A DNA stretch of 64,000 nt from positions 7,134,545 through 7,198,544 of the forward strand of contig NC_088790.1 of the NCBI RefSeq assembly GCF_949628265.1, given 5' to 3'. The stretch comes from Cloeon dipterum (taxonomy: Eukaryota > Arthropoda > Insecta > Ephemeroptera > Baetidae). Position 1 is the first letter of the stretch. Every line of letters starts with the position of its first letter. Positions 39,401-49,500 of this stretch are shown here, one piece after another. Position numbers and translations under genes: made by a program. Below the pieces are notes generated by a model. It did no database searches. It was given only the letters and a program-made list of their open reading frames with translations, and was not told the origin of the DNA.

Positions 39401-40696
39401 CCTTAAAAACTATAATCGCACAATTTATTGAAAGTAAATATCATAGCGAGGGCTTTGATATAGGCTTCAAGGCTCCAGATAAAAACCTTTGTTGGACGCA
39501 ATCTTGATAAAGATTCAACATGCGGCGGCTGAAGCAAGAGAGAATGCCAAAAATGTTCTCTTCCGCTAAAAAAATGAAGATGATGTGGTCGTCCAAGGGG
39601 AAAATATTTATTCGAAATATCGACTGCATTTCGTCAATTTTGCTTTCATGCTAAACACGGTGGGTCAAACCCAAAAGGAGGAGAGAGGGCATTGAAAAGT
39701 AAAATTGACATTCGTTTTTTATCCATGGATAAAAAACGAATCAGAAGTAGTGATGCATGCACACTCATTTTCCAATATCATACAATGGCGTTGACGGTAA
39801 AAACATTCAAAACGACCTAAAAATAAATTCTAAAATGCGATGTGTGAATCATCGCAGTCCTTAAAAACCTCAATCGAACGCTAGTTTTCCTTTTCGTTTG
39901 CAATTAGATTAATTTTTGACAGGTGTGGAAACAATTTTCAAATGCACAATTTGTTCGTGTTTTTTTTATGTCTGCTTGCAGCGGAGGAAGGTTAACTCAA
40001 TTTCACACCAAAATTAAATTAGGTTTCGGTATAAGCGTGGGCGTTTGCCAACGCGTTAGCTCCCATACTGGAAATCTAAATAAATACGCCTATTTCCGTC
40101 CTAAATACTCATTATAATATTTACCATATTTACTAAATAGTTGTTTACTTTTAATTTAGTGAAAATAGGATCCAGAAAAAACTTTAACTTTGTGTTCAAT
40201 TTATAAAAAAGGCACTTTTTCTGGTGAGAGTATATTCCCAATTTTTACGCACTACATTTAATTCTGATGTGAAAGCCCTTCTCTCATTTATTAATTTTTA
40301 TCGGCAACGTCACGATTTGATGGATTGTTTTTTTACCGCGAAAAATACTCCAACCAAGTGGGGAAAAGTACCTACAAAAGTGCAGCTTTGATCATTTCAG
40401 ATTTTTCACATAGCGTGGAATTGCATCACAGTTAATTGATTTATTAAAAGCCAAAACGGCGTACAACTTTATATATAAACATTGCCTTACAATTAGCTTG
40501 ATTATTAAAATCAGTCTTCCCTATCGCAATTATTATTTCACACAATTATTTGTCAAAATATTCCCTAAAATACCTGGTAGAAGTAGAACGAATTCATCTC
40601 CTCGGTGGAATTGTTCTCAAAGGTGGCGTTCCAAGTTTCGGCGGTGCTGAAGACCAGGCCCGCCTCCGTGGTCATGGCTTGGCTGCCGGACTCCAT
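15472..40696 (-). CDS. CCAPR: Crustacean cardioactive peptide (CCAP) receptor, class A GPCR
   Basis: Nine minus-strand coding exons: 40696-40574, 30651-30513, 26079-25976, 25526-25433, 24947-24852, 23274-23080, 22998-22888, 22553-22373, 15697-15472. All phases agree, giving about 422 residues. It is a neuropeptide receptor of the vasopressin/neuropeptide-S-like group; in insects CCAP acts in ecdysis and heart rate. Features: extracellular N terminus with N-glycosylation sites (NATF, NNST), helix 1 [17 protein letters not shown], loop [22 protein letters not shown] (DRY at about 139-141), extracellular cysteines CKLI and QCWIE, helix 6 CWSP (292-295), NPLIY (332-336), and a tail starting RRVPPLSW. 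The frame stays open upstream of the chosen Met, so translation could start earlier (for example at 40882). Introns 1 and 8 are about 9.9 and 6.7 kb. Confidence 0.93.
19790..20200 (+). repeat. Left arm of a foldback element
   Basis: This arm matches the reverse complement of about 20500-20835 at many sites, for example the shared blocks AACAACGGGCAAGTG, CATGGACTGATAGCC, CTATTGTTCACTCAAATGC and TTTCTTTTCTTCTCT. Small indels and substitutions separate the arms, so it is an old inverted repeat with arms of roughly 350-400 bases. A foldback or MITE-type DNA element is the simplest reading. Terminal ends and a target duplication are not resolved. Confidence 0.8.
20216..20450 (-). mobile_element. 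SINE-like retroposon, copy C
   Basis: Read on the minus strand it starts CCCGTTGGCTCGCATTGTTA, contains GCACCAGCGCCGACTCGCC and the block GGTGTTCTTGGGACCC, and ends in an A-rich tail (CAAATAAAAAAA). The same head, middle block and A-rich end occur in the copy at 43641-44040, and the 3' part recurs at 62623-62852. It lies in the loop of the foldback element in CCAP receptor intron 8. No open frame suggests a protein. The Pol III promoter boxes are not clear, so it could also be a short fragment of a non-LTR element. Confidence 0.72.
20500..20835 (-). repeat. Right arm of a foldback element
   Basis: Inverted partner of 19790-20200. It contains the reverse complements of the blocks AACAACGGGCAAGTG and CATGGACTGATAGCC. 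The two arms flank the SINE-like copy in the centre. Confidence 0.8.
26080..30512. other. CCAP receptor intron 2 (4.4 kb)
   Basis: Non-coding between the helix 1 exon and the helix 2-3 exon of the receptor. Only short unrecognisable open frames; no obvious repeat structure seen. Confidence 0.6.
30652..40573. other. CCAP receptor intron 1 (9.9 kb)
   Basis: Non-coding between the N-terminal exon and helix 1 exon. Contains a small SINE-like fragment near 31.0 kb. None of the short open frames on either strand carries a motif I know or can be spliced to a recognised gene. Probably houses regulatory sequence of this neuropeptide receptor gene, but no element can be named. Confidence 0.6.
31023..31056 (+). 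mobile_element. SINE-like retroposon fragment D
   Basis: About 33 bases match the 3' part of the SINE-like family nearly exactly, including GCGGTGTTATTGGGACCC (identical in copies at 43.9 and 62.7 kb) preceded by ATGTTATC. The flanks do not match. It is a remnant in CCAP receptor intron 1. Confidence 0.65.
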
Positions 40697-43640
40697 CTCT
40701 AGCGGGCACCTGTTGAGGCCTCCATGGACTGAGCGACCGGCGCCCTCGAGTGGATGCAGGGTAGTGGGCCGCTCGCAGCCCGGCCGCCTCTCAAGTACGG
40801 CCGCCGCCAAGCAGAAGACGCATGCGTGTCCGGAAGCTGCCGCTGTCGAAGCGCCGGTCCTCGATCCATCCTCCACTTGCATATTCTGTGTCACACACGC
40901 ATCAACGAGAGAGCTGATCCAATGATTATTCCGTATACTCTGCGTGGGACTCGTTTCGTGCTTGTGTCGCTGACCGGCGGCGAATGCGAGGCAAAATAAT
41001 GCAAAGCGAATTGTCGATACCTGTGCCGTGTGATTTGTGTTGGCAGTGGTTGCCATGTGGGTGGATCGTTCTTTGAAAATTCTGATTGATGCGCTTGAAT
41101 GAATATGCCGGTAATGAGTGCAGTCAACAAATGGAAGTGGAGCAGCTAAATTGAAAAGATATTTTTTTATAAAAAAGGTTATTTGATCATCAACTATTAA
41201 AGCAGTGAAACAACCGTGCAGACTGCAGAGCCTCAAACTAAGAACTTTTCTCTCGTAAAGATTGTTCAGTCAAGTTTTATATGGTTTTGTTGATATTAGG
41301 TTCGTTAAAAAATCATTATCTCTTCATGCAGATCACGAAACTCTATAACCTTGACTGGAACTTAATCAATTTTGTCAATTAAAACTTTACGGGTGAGAAA
41401 CTTTGAACTACACTCCTTATTATAGTTTTGAGAGAAGAAAGTACAATAATTATCTTCTCTAGTTCAATGCATAACTGACAATTTCTCGATTATTCAATTA
41501 ATTTTAATTAACAACTGCCGTTGAGGCAATTCAAACCTCATTCCATCAGATTTGTCCGTGCGAGTGAATTGATCTAATCTGTTGTATTGTTTTCCGATTG
41601 GTTCACAGCACTAGCTATCTTTTCGCAGAGCACGTTACATGGCGTGTGAAAACCGAAAAACCACACATTGGGTCCATCACAAAAGCTCGCGTTGCGGAAG
41701 CCCTCGTTAATCCCTCAATTCTGCGCTTCAACCAATCTAAAGTACACAGGAAAGCACTCTACACTCTGGTGATAATCAACTTTCTTGATCAGAGTGCGGG
41801 TTGTAAAGTTAACAATGTGGTTTTTTCCAACACGTATTTCAGTTTATTCTTATTATTACAATACTTCTCTGTGCAGTGCTGCATTTTGATTGTAAATTTT
41901 TTCTGCTATTGGCTTTGCAGTTCTAAAGAAACTAACTATATCCAAAAGCTTCACGGTTCGAGTAACTTACTTTAATGTATACAAACAAGAACTTGAATCT
42001 TGCTATATGAACTTGGGCGCGAAAATAGCCTTTGACTATTTCGTTTCTAACTCCCCACTTTGATGGACACCTTAAATTTTGGTTTGTTTATTTACTACAG
42101 CGGGGAAGATCAAGCTGGGATATACACTCGTGTATCTCTTTGCCAGTGGCACTTTTACAGGTTCGTCCATTTCACCCATTTGCTACAGTGCCTACGCAGG
42201 TACGATTTAATCCCCACTTAAACGTGGATTTTAGAGTACATCATTACATTTTTTGCCCTAAATTTCAACCAAAATAATATGAACAAGCTAGGATAGCATT
42301 TAATGCTTCAAATATATCAACGTGTGAGTTAAAATTGATATTTTTTTCAATTTCATTAACTTAAGAACAAGATCGTCTTGATTTTTAATCCAATTATGTA
42401 AAATATTGCTATAATTTTTTGTCAAGTTCTAAACTTGGCTTGAAACACAACGAATATTAACCAGTTAGTGAAAGAAACAATATTTGCTTCTTTGTCGTAT
42501 TACTGTAACTGTCAGACGTCAGAGCTAATGCACAGGAAAACCTGATAAAAAATTTAGGCACCTACTTTCATAAAATTAGTTCTCAGAAGAAAGAATGTCT
42601 TCAAAGGATTAAACGGACGATTAGACAGTGGGTTAATATTCTGAATTCAAGACTGAAACTTTGAGGAGGCAAACGTCCGCAATACATGCTTAATCACTTT
42701 TCTGAGCAGCTGCTTCAAAATCTCATAAAACACTGCAATGGAACGCCTGGAAGATGAAGAAAAAGGGCTATTGTAAGAAGCAATTCATTCCAAATTGCTT
42801 TGGGCAACAATAAACTCTTTTGATGGCGAAAATGAGCTGTTTGTTATCACGGAGTTCTTGCAAGACCCCGCGTACAGTACGCAATGCACGAGGGCGAATG
42901 TGGTGCTAACTATTTGGCTTTGGCCGAATATATTTAATCATCATTACTTCAAAGGGCACGTGTTTCGCAGCCAAACCGAGGAAAGGCGCGGGTGAGCACG
43001 TCGCCCAGCGTCGCAGCTAGCCCAGTGCTCGCTTATTATGTGTGTGGGTGTGTGTGTTTGCTTCGGATGGAACGCGGCGTGTTTCGCATCCGCGAGTTTA
43101 TGAGAGCGCCGCTGGCGAATTCATGTTGGCGAACTTACCCTTTGTCGGTTGGGGCAAAAATTTAATACTTTTGCAGAGCCGACGAGTGACAAAGACGAAT
43201 TCACAGGGTGAAGGAACGATGAAGCTCTGAAATAATCTCAGCGTGCGCATAGCGCCGCCAGCCCCCCAGCAATGAGGTTTTTTGCGCAAAATGGAATGAA
43301 TGGTGGAGATAAAGTGATTTACGAGAACGAAGCGAGTGGCCGCCGCTTGTTCTCGAGATGCTCCAAGAGGGGCTTCGGGGTCGATAATAATTTGCTGGAT
43401 ATTTGCCTGTCGAGCGATGAGATGAGTAAGATGAGAATAAAGGGGAAATTACTATGCAAATTGGCATTGGCCAAAAAGCACTTTTAAGCCAAAGTGATTC
43501 GATTAGTAAGAAAGCCTTATTAATTTTGTTTTCATTTAAATTACCGCTCTTAAAATAATAATATGTTTAAAATTGATGAGACTATTACTTGTATTTCCCG
43601 TATTTCCTAAAGCTATAAACTGTTTCAAGTCCATTACCAG
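40697..43640. promoter_or_regulatory. Upstream region of the CCAP receptor
   Basis: Should contain the 5' UTR and promoter of the receptor. The receptor frame stays open upstream to about 41236, so part of this may be coding if an upstream Met is used. No TATA or initiator can be assigned with confidence, and no separate gene is recognised. Confidence 0.4.
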
Positions 43641-44040
43641 CCCGTTGGCTCGCATTGTTAAGGCACTCTCAGGAGTGTCAAAGCAATGTGAGGTATTTGA
43701 GCAGTTCGAAGATCTAATACTGGCTGCCCAATGTCAGAGATGGCAAAAAGTGGTTAGTTTAGTGACTCGATATGCTCAAATTACTCAACGGGCTGGGATG
43801 CGCACAGGCGCCGACTCGCTACTTGCTGGTTTGCACCTTTCCAGCATGCGTGATTTGGCTTCACGGGACAAATGTCTAGCGTTTCAATGCAGTCCTCGGT
43901 GCGGAGGCAAGTGGCCCTTGAGTAGGCTAGTGTAATCCGTTCGCGGTGTTATTGGGACCCGGGTTTCAGCATTCGTGCTAGTGCAGTGCGCGCCCTTCCC
44001 GGTCCTCGGACAGGGATAAAAAAGAGCAAAAAAAAAAATA
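43641..44040 (+). mobile_element. SINE-like retroposon, longest copy A
   Basis: About 400 bases from the head CCCGTTGGCTCGCATTGTTA to an A-rich tail (GGGATAAAAAAGAGC then an A run). It shares its head and the GCGCCGACTCGC block with copy C, and about 200 bases of its 3' part (from AGCATGCGTGATTTGGCTTC) with copy B at 62623-62852. Compared with copy B it lacks about 20-30 bases near 43932. Compared with copy C it has an extra stretch between the head and the CAACGGGCTGGGA block. The shared orientation of an A-rich 3' end in all three copies supports retroposition. Confidence 0.8.
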
Positions 44041-46400
44041 AACTGCCACTCACAAAGCATTTCAGAGCCATGTAATGGAATACAATCAGTTTCCTTTTAT
44101 CAGTTCTTTGAAAAAGATAGGCTCCATGAAATTGGAATCACTGGATTCTGAGAAGTATGCAATTAATCCAGATTCGTTTGAACGCTATTCGATGATTTAC
44201 ATATGGTTAACCAGTTTATTTTTATTATGCGTGTAGCGTACACGTCACCACAAATGCACCTCTAAAATCTAATTATCGCACACTGCTGTCGCTGGACGCT
44301 TTTCACAATCCGAGCCATCGGTCAGTTTGCATTCACAGCGAAAACCTAATTTTACAAACTACATTAAATTATCGGATACCAAAGCTAAATGGCTACAAAA
44401 ATTATCACAGTATTTTTAAAGTTGCATTTGTAGCGGTACAACAACGCGGTCCTGCTTTTTGTTGGAAGCCAACAATTGTCGGCGGTTTGAATTATTGTAA
44501 TTTTGCATTGTTGTTTAACAGCAGAAAGATGATTTTAAAATAAGAATTCAGCTTTCGTTCGTCAGCCACACGGTGCCGACGTGATTCGTTTAATAGAGCA
44601 GAACCCGATTCAAAGGGGTGAGTCCAACCGTCAGTTAAACTAAAGAATTTGTAACTTATTATTGTAAAACATTTCAGTTCTTGTATTTGATTAAGCATCC
44701 GATCGGATTTCTAACTGTAACCTAATACACCAACCAAATTCGTCTTCTGAATTCATCGGTCTTCATCATTTCAAACCCTCTTCATATCTCCCAAACATTC
44801 ATGCTAAAACTTCCCCTTATTTTTAATGCTGGCAATTTATTTATCTTTGTTGAGAACAATTACTGTATCAAATTTTATTTCTTGGGAGAAAACTAAACCA
44901 GAACCACTCTTTTCCTTCAGCTCTTTGAGGCTTTAATGAAGCCGACGATTTTTTATCTAATTAATGGAAAATACCGCACAGTTTCGCGGTAAAAGAAGAA
45001 ATGCATCATTCAGGTTAACTCTCTCTCGAAACTTGACTTATTTAAAAACACGAAATCACTATTATCTGCGGGCTTTGTGTGGATTGCCTAAGGATGTGCG
45101 GCTTTGAGTGAAATTTCAATGAGAAATAGGTGACTATTTTTTATATTGTAAATTAAAAAAAGGAGTATGTCGCAGGGAGTGCAGTTTCACTTGCCCCTCT
45201 TTTTCTATAAATTTCCATCAGAGTATTGGTATTCAATATTTCTGGCAGCTAACACTACTGCTGATGAGATAATTTTGTTTCCAGGCAAAGAACTGCTTAT
45301 GAGGCTAATTAAGTGTTATATGAGAACATGGGTGAAAAATGTCCAACTTAAACGGGAAGCACTGATTAATTCCCGTGTGCGTGCTGCAAGAATCGGCATC
45401 GCGTGGTTGCGGTATTAATGAGGCTTGTGCCACGCGAGGCACCTCTGTAATGATTAACAACAACCGATTCACGACGGGCGAACGCATCATTCCGCCGCCT
45501 TTATGCTACGTAGTCGAAGTTTATTCCGTGCGCGGCGCCGACAACAGCACACAGCACAAAGGACCGCACCGTTGCTTCCGCTCTGTGTGCAAAAAGCAGC
45601 GAGGGAGCCCGCGAGCACAAAAAGCTTTCGTGTTCGCGCCGATGTGTAATTCGTGTTATGATCGCGATGAGGTGTATGTACTTAAATGGCGTGGAAATGA
45701 GCAACGCGCCCGACTATCCGTCTTTATCTCTGCCAGACTCTCAATGGCGGCGCGAGCATTTTCCCGCTGCCAGCAATTTGCACGCAGACTCTTCGGCTGC
45801 AATTTTGTGCCTTTTCGCGAAATGCGTGTAAGCTTTCCATTTCTCGGTCTTTTTTTGCACGCACCCGCTGTCGACTAGAAAGAATTATGGAGCCAAGTTT
45901 TCTGCCTGCTGTCTCGCTCTCCTTTTTGCCGAAATATTTTTGTTTTTGAAGTGAGTGCGAGGTGATAAACAAGAGTTTGCTGAAAGAATCGCGATGATGT
46001 AGCTTGGTCTTTGTCGTTAAAAGTTTCTTTTTGCGTACAATGAAAGCGGAGAAAGCATGTGCTTGCAATTTTTGAGCCCCTATGCGAATCTTGTTAGCTG
46101 CGCCAGATCGAGCACTGCAATAAATCCGTCGAGAGCACGCAAGCTGGGGTTTTTGATGCTAGCGAATCTTGGATATGGCTGTTTCGTAGATTTGAGCGTA
46201 ATGAAAGAGCTGATTGTAACTCATATTAAGGTTTATGTTGAACTTATTTTGAATAAAAACAGACTGAAAAGCAGAAAAACTCTTACTCATTGTTATAAAT
46301 AATCCAGTGATAACATATCCTGCAGAAACAAACTAAACAAACAATGGTTGCACTATGTCAACCGTTATGCGTGTTTGCATTTTGTGTAGAATCGAACTTT
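44041..46400. other. Intergenic sequence, no gene recognised
   Basis: Between the SINE-like copy and the 3' end of the transglutaminase. A 167-codon plus-strand open frame at 45375-45878 is Cys/Arg-rich and GC-richer than its surroundings, but lacks motifs, a signal peptide or splice partners, so I do not call it a gene. Confidence 0.5.
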
Positions 46401-46401
46401 T

Positions 46402-46407
46402 TTTATT
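46402..46407 (-). terminator. Polyadenylation signal of the transglutaminase gene
   Basis: AATAAA on the minus strand, about 105 bases downstream of the transglutaminase stop codon. Confidence 0.6.
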
Positions 46408-46512
46408 TTCTTAACAAAACCAATTTCCATAACTAAACTATAGTTGATTTTTTGTTCATTCGCTGAATATAAAAGTGGACAACTTTGTCAAACAACGCGC
46501 ATGCATAATTAA

Positions 46513-49500
46513 TCAAGCTACTGGTTTTACTTCGACGCTGGCCGATCCAGTGACGTCATGCAACTCATCAGAAGAAAAAACCGCCACGAGCCCGAACTTC
46601 CCCTTTCTCACCGGCGTCACGTCACCTTTGACTGTTATTTCTTCCTCGGGTCCAATGTCATCCCTACGGAGAAAAGTGTCCATTAAGTGAAAGATGAAGG
46701 GACGAAACCGAAAATCAATCCTTACATGTCGATCGTCACGTTCGATGTCAGCACGTGGGGGCCCTCGTACTGCAGCTTGCAGTTGTGCAAAGTGGTTTTC
46801 AGTGGGTTTTTCAAGGTAAACTCCAAAGAAGAAACTTGTTTTGCCACAACGCTCTCTGGTACCTGAAATTGAAATAGGCTTTCTTTTCAACTCTGAATAT
46901 ATGTCATTGACAAAAAATTAAAATAATAAATTTTGGAGTTACTTATAAGTTAGCTAAATCCTAGGAAACGAATCGTTTCTGGGGAATCCTTTATTATTAT
47001 TTGGATTAATTCATGCATTAATCACAGATAATTACTTTGACATTGATCCTCGGTTTGACGATTTGGAAGTCGTCCTCGGCAGCCCAAGTTTGCTTCGTTT
47101 CGAGAACGGTGGCCACCGCAAATATTTTCATCATGCCGTACTCCACCAACTTCGGCAAGTACTCCGTAGGTGTCACCTCGAGGCGCAGCACATCTCCTGC
47201 GCGTGGAAAATCAGTCAGTTCAAAACGCCCCTAGTGGGAAAAGCAGGAACTCCATCTTTTCTCTATTTTTCGCGTGCTTATTGAAATTCCCGGGCAAATC
47301 TTTTGCGCAACAGAGATTTCTAATTACACTAATAGCTCAAGTTGCGCTATGCAACCGGGTACACTGATCAGGTGCGCGGGTTGCATAGCCTTGGTTTGCT
47401 CTCAGTGCTTCTGCGACTGTAGCAAGACGAGTTTTTTTCTATTTCTAAGCTAATTGGATGGTGCACATTTTTGCATCTGCTATAGAAAGCTTTTAATGTA
47501 CTTACGTCCTCTTGGCCTGATTTTGAACTTGCCAGCGGCTTTCTTGATCAGATTAGCCTCAACTCCGTTGTAATAGACACTGCTAGCACAGAGAGTCACA
47601 TCCAAGGTTCTCGCGTCGTCTACTTCATTCTGCGTATAAAACATGTTGGATGAATAATTTATTAAACGCAATTATGCGTGCAACGCTAAGCCTGCAATCG
47701 TCCGTATTTATTTTTACAAATCTTTGCTGCTTCTCTTAAACTAATTATTTTTGTTAGCATTTCAAAATATATTATGATACTTTTCCCATCGTTCACCACA
47801 AAATCTAAATTTACAAATATCTTGGGGTTCATAATGATACATCTGATTGACACAGAACAAATAATAATATCCGTGGTATGCAAATCGAGTAAACACATGT
47901 CTACTCGATTTGCATATATATAAAATATTACATGGATGTTTCTTTTTCTGTTTAAAAATTGCTTTTACCTTGATGGTGACGTTGATTTCAAACTTGTCAC
48001 CAACGTTGATCTTGTCGAGGTCGTTCAAAGTAAACACGAGGTCTTCGCGGGCCTCGCCAGGCTGCAGCAAGTATCGCCGGGCGTTGGTCGAGCCCCTCGC
48101 TGCGTTGTACATGGTGCTGCGTTCCAGTTGACTGCCTACACAATTCATTGGCTAAGTGGCAATTGACAGGTAATTGAATGCTCGGTCACATTCCCCCTTT
48201 GGTTCAGGTGCTCGACTCATTCATGCAAATTCAATAAAATCCAATTTGTGCGATTTGTCCACTTGATTTGAGTAGTGAATAAATCCATGGGATAATTTCT
48301 AAAAGTCTAATCCTATGTCCCAGTACATGAATATATTTTTTTAACTCGGACAAATTGCAATGATTGAGTACCTTCTTTGGCCTTGTACAGCCAAGTGATG
48401 TCCTCCATATCTGCTTGCCCGCTGGCATCGAAAACATTGGCTTGCTTGGTCAAAATCTTGCGTCCAACCCTGTGAAAATAGCAGCGTATAAACATTTATT
48501 TACTAAAAATAAATAATGAAAACTGCTGGTAGCAAGTAAAAAAGCAGCTATACACTTGCGGCACTGTAAAATTACTGGTGAAGGAGCGTGTTGCTGTCGC
48601 CGCTCAGTATGTGCGCCAATTTCTTTCTATTTCACTGAGCAGAAATCTTGTCCACCCTGGAGACACTATTGTTCCTTCCTTTTATCATGCGCCACATTAT
48701 TTTATATGTCTACGCCATAATGAGAAACGCTATAAACTTGCCGAAGAGTCCTAAAATATAGGCCATCAAGCCAGAATATATTTTTGGCAAATATATATAT
48801 TTTCTTAAAGTATAGACCATTTATAAAACTTGTACGCTCTCAATTTTGCCCCAGCAAAAGGCACCAGAGCCTATTAACTATCCCTATCCCTGTCCGAGTG
48901 AACAATTACACAAGCTCCATTTTCAAGCAGCAGGGAAAGTCTACCACATGCTGCGAGAAAATTTTGGCTCTATTCAACGGCTGTTTAACACAAGCAGAAT
49001 ATGTGCTGATTAGGCTAACATGGAGTGAATGGCGGGGTAGCGGTGACGGTGGTAAAAGTTTGACTTACTCGGCCGTGGAGGCGTTCATCCTGCGATAGCC
49101 CATCTCTGCGGTCGGGTCTTGCTTCCAGTAGACAACATCTGCGTTCACCGAGGAAATCAGGAATTGCACGTCGTACTTGAAGCCGACTGAGCCATTCCTG
49201 ATAGCCTGCAGAGAAGCCGGGCCGCATTGATACACACCTATTTTCAAAATAAATTACTCAATTGAGCAGTGCAATTAGTAAGGTTTCGTAATGCATATCA
49301 ATTAGTGATTGATATTGGAGCGGAAGAGTCATACTATTTCTGCGGTTTCGAATGGAGTGGGCGGAAAAGCAATTAATACGCCTCTCAAGCCGTAGGGTGG
49401 GCGTTTGAGGCAGTAAACTGACTAAGTTTAACGAGCACGTAGTTCAGGTAACTTTTCTTACCGTCACTGGTCTCCTGTGGGGTGGCGTCGATCGCCTGCC

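Noticed and set aside
45375-45878. 167-codon plus-strand open frame, Cys/Arg-rich
   Set aside because: No domain, signal peptide or splice partner; composition looks like translated GC-rich non-coding sequence.
48870-48902. Possible further SINE-like fragment (CCCTATCCCTGTCCGAG)
   Set aside because: Only about 13 bases match the family end on the minus strand, so chance cannot be excluded.
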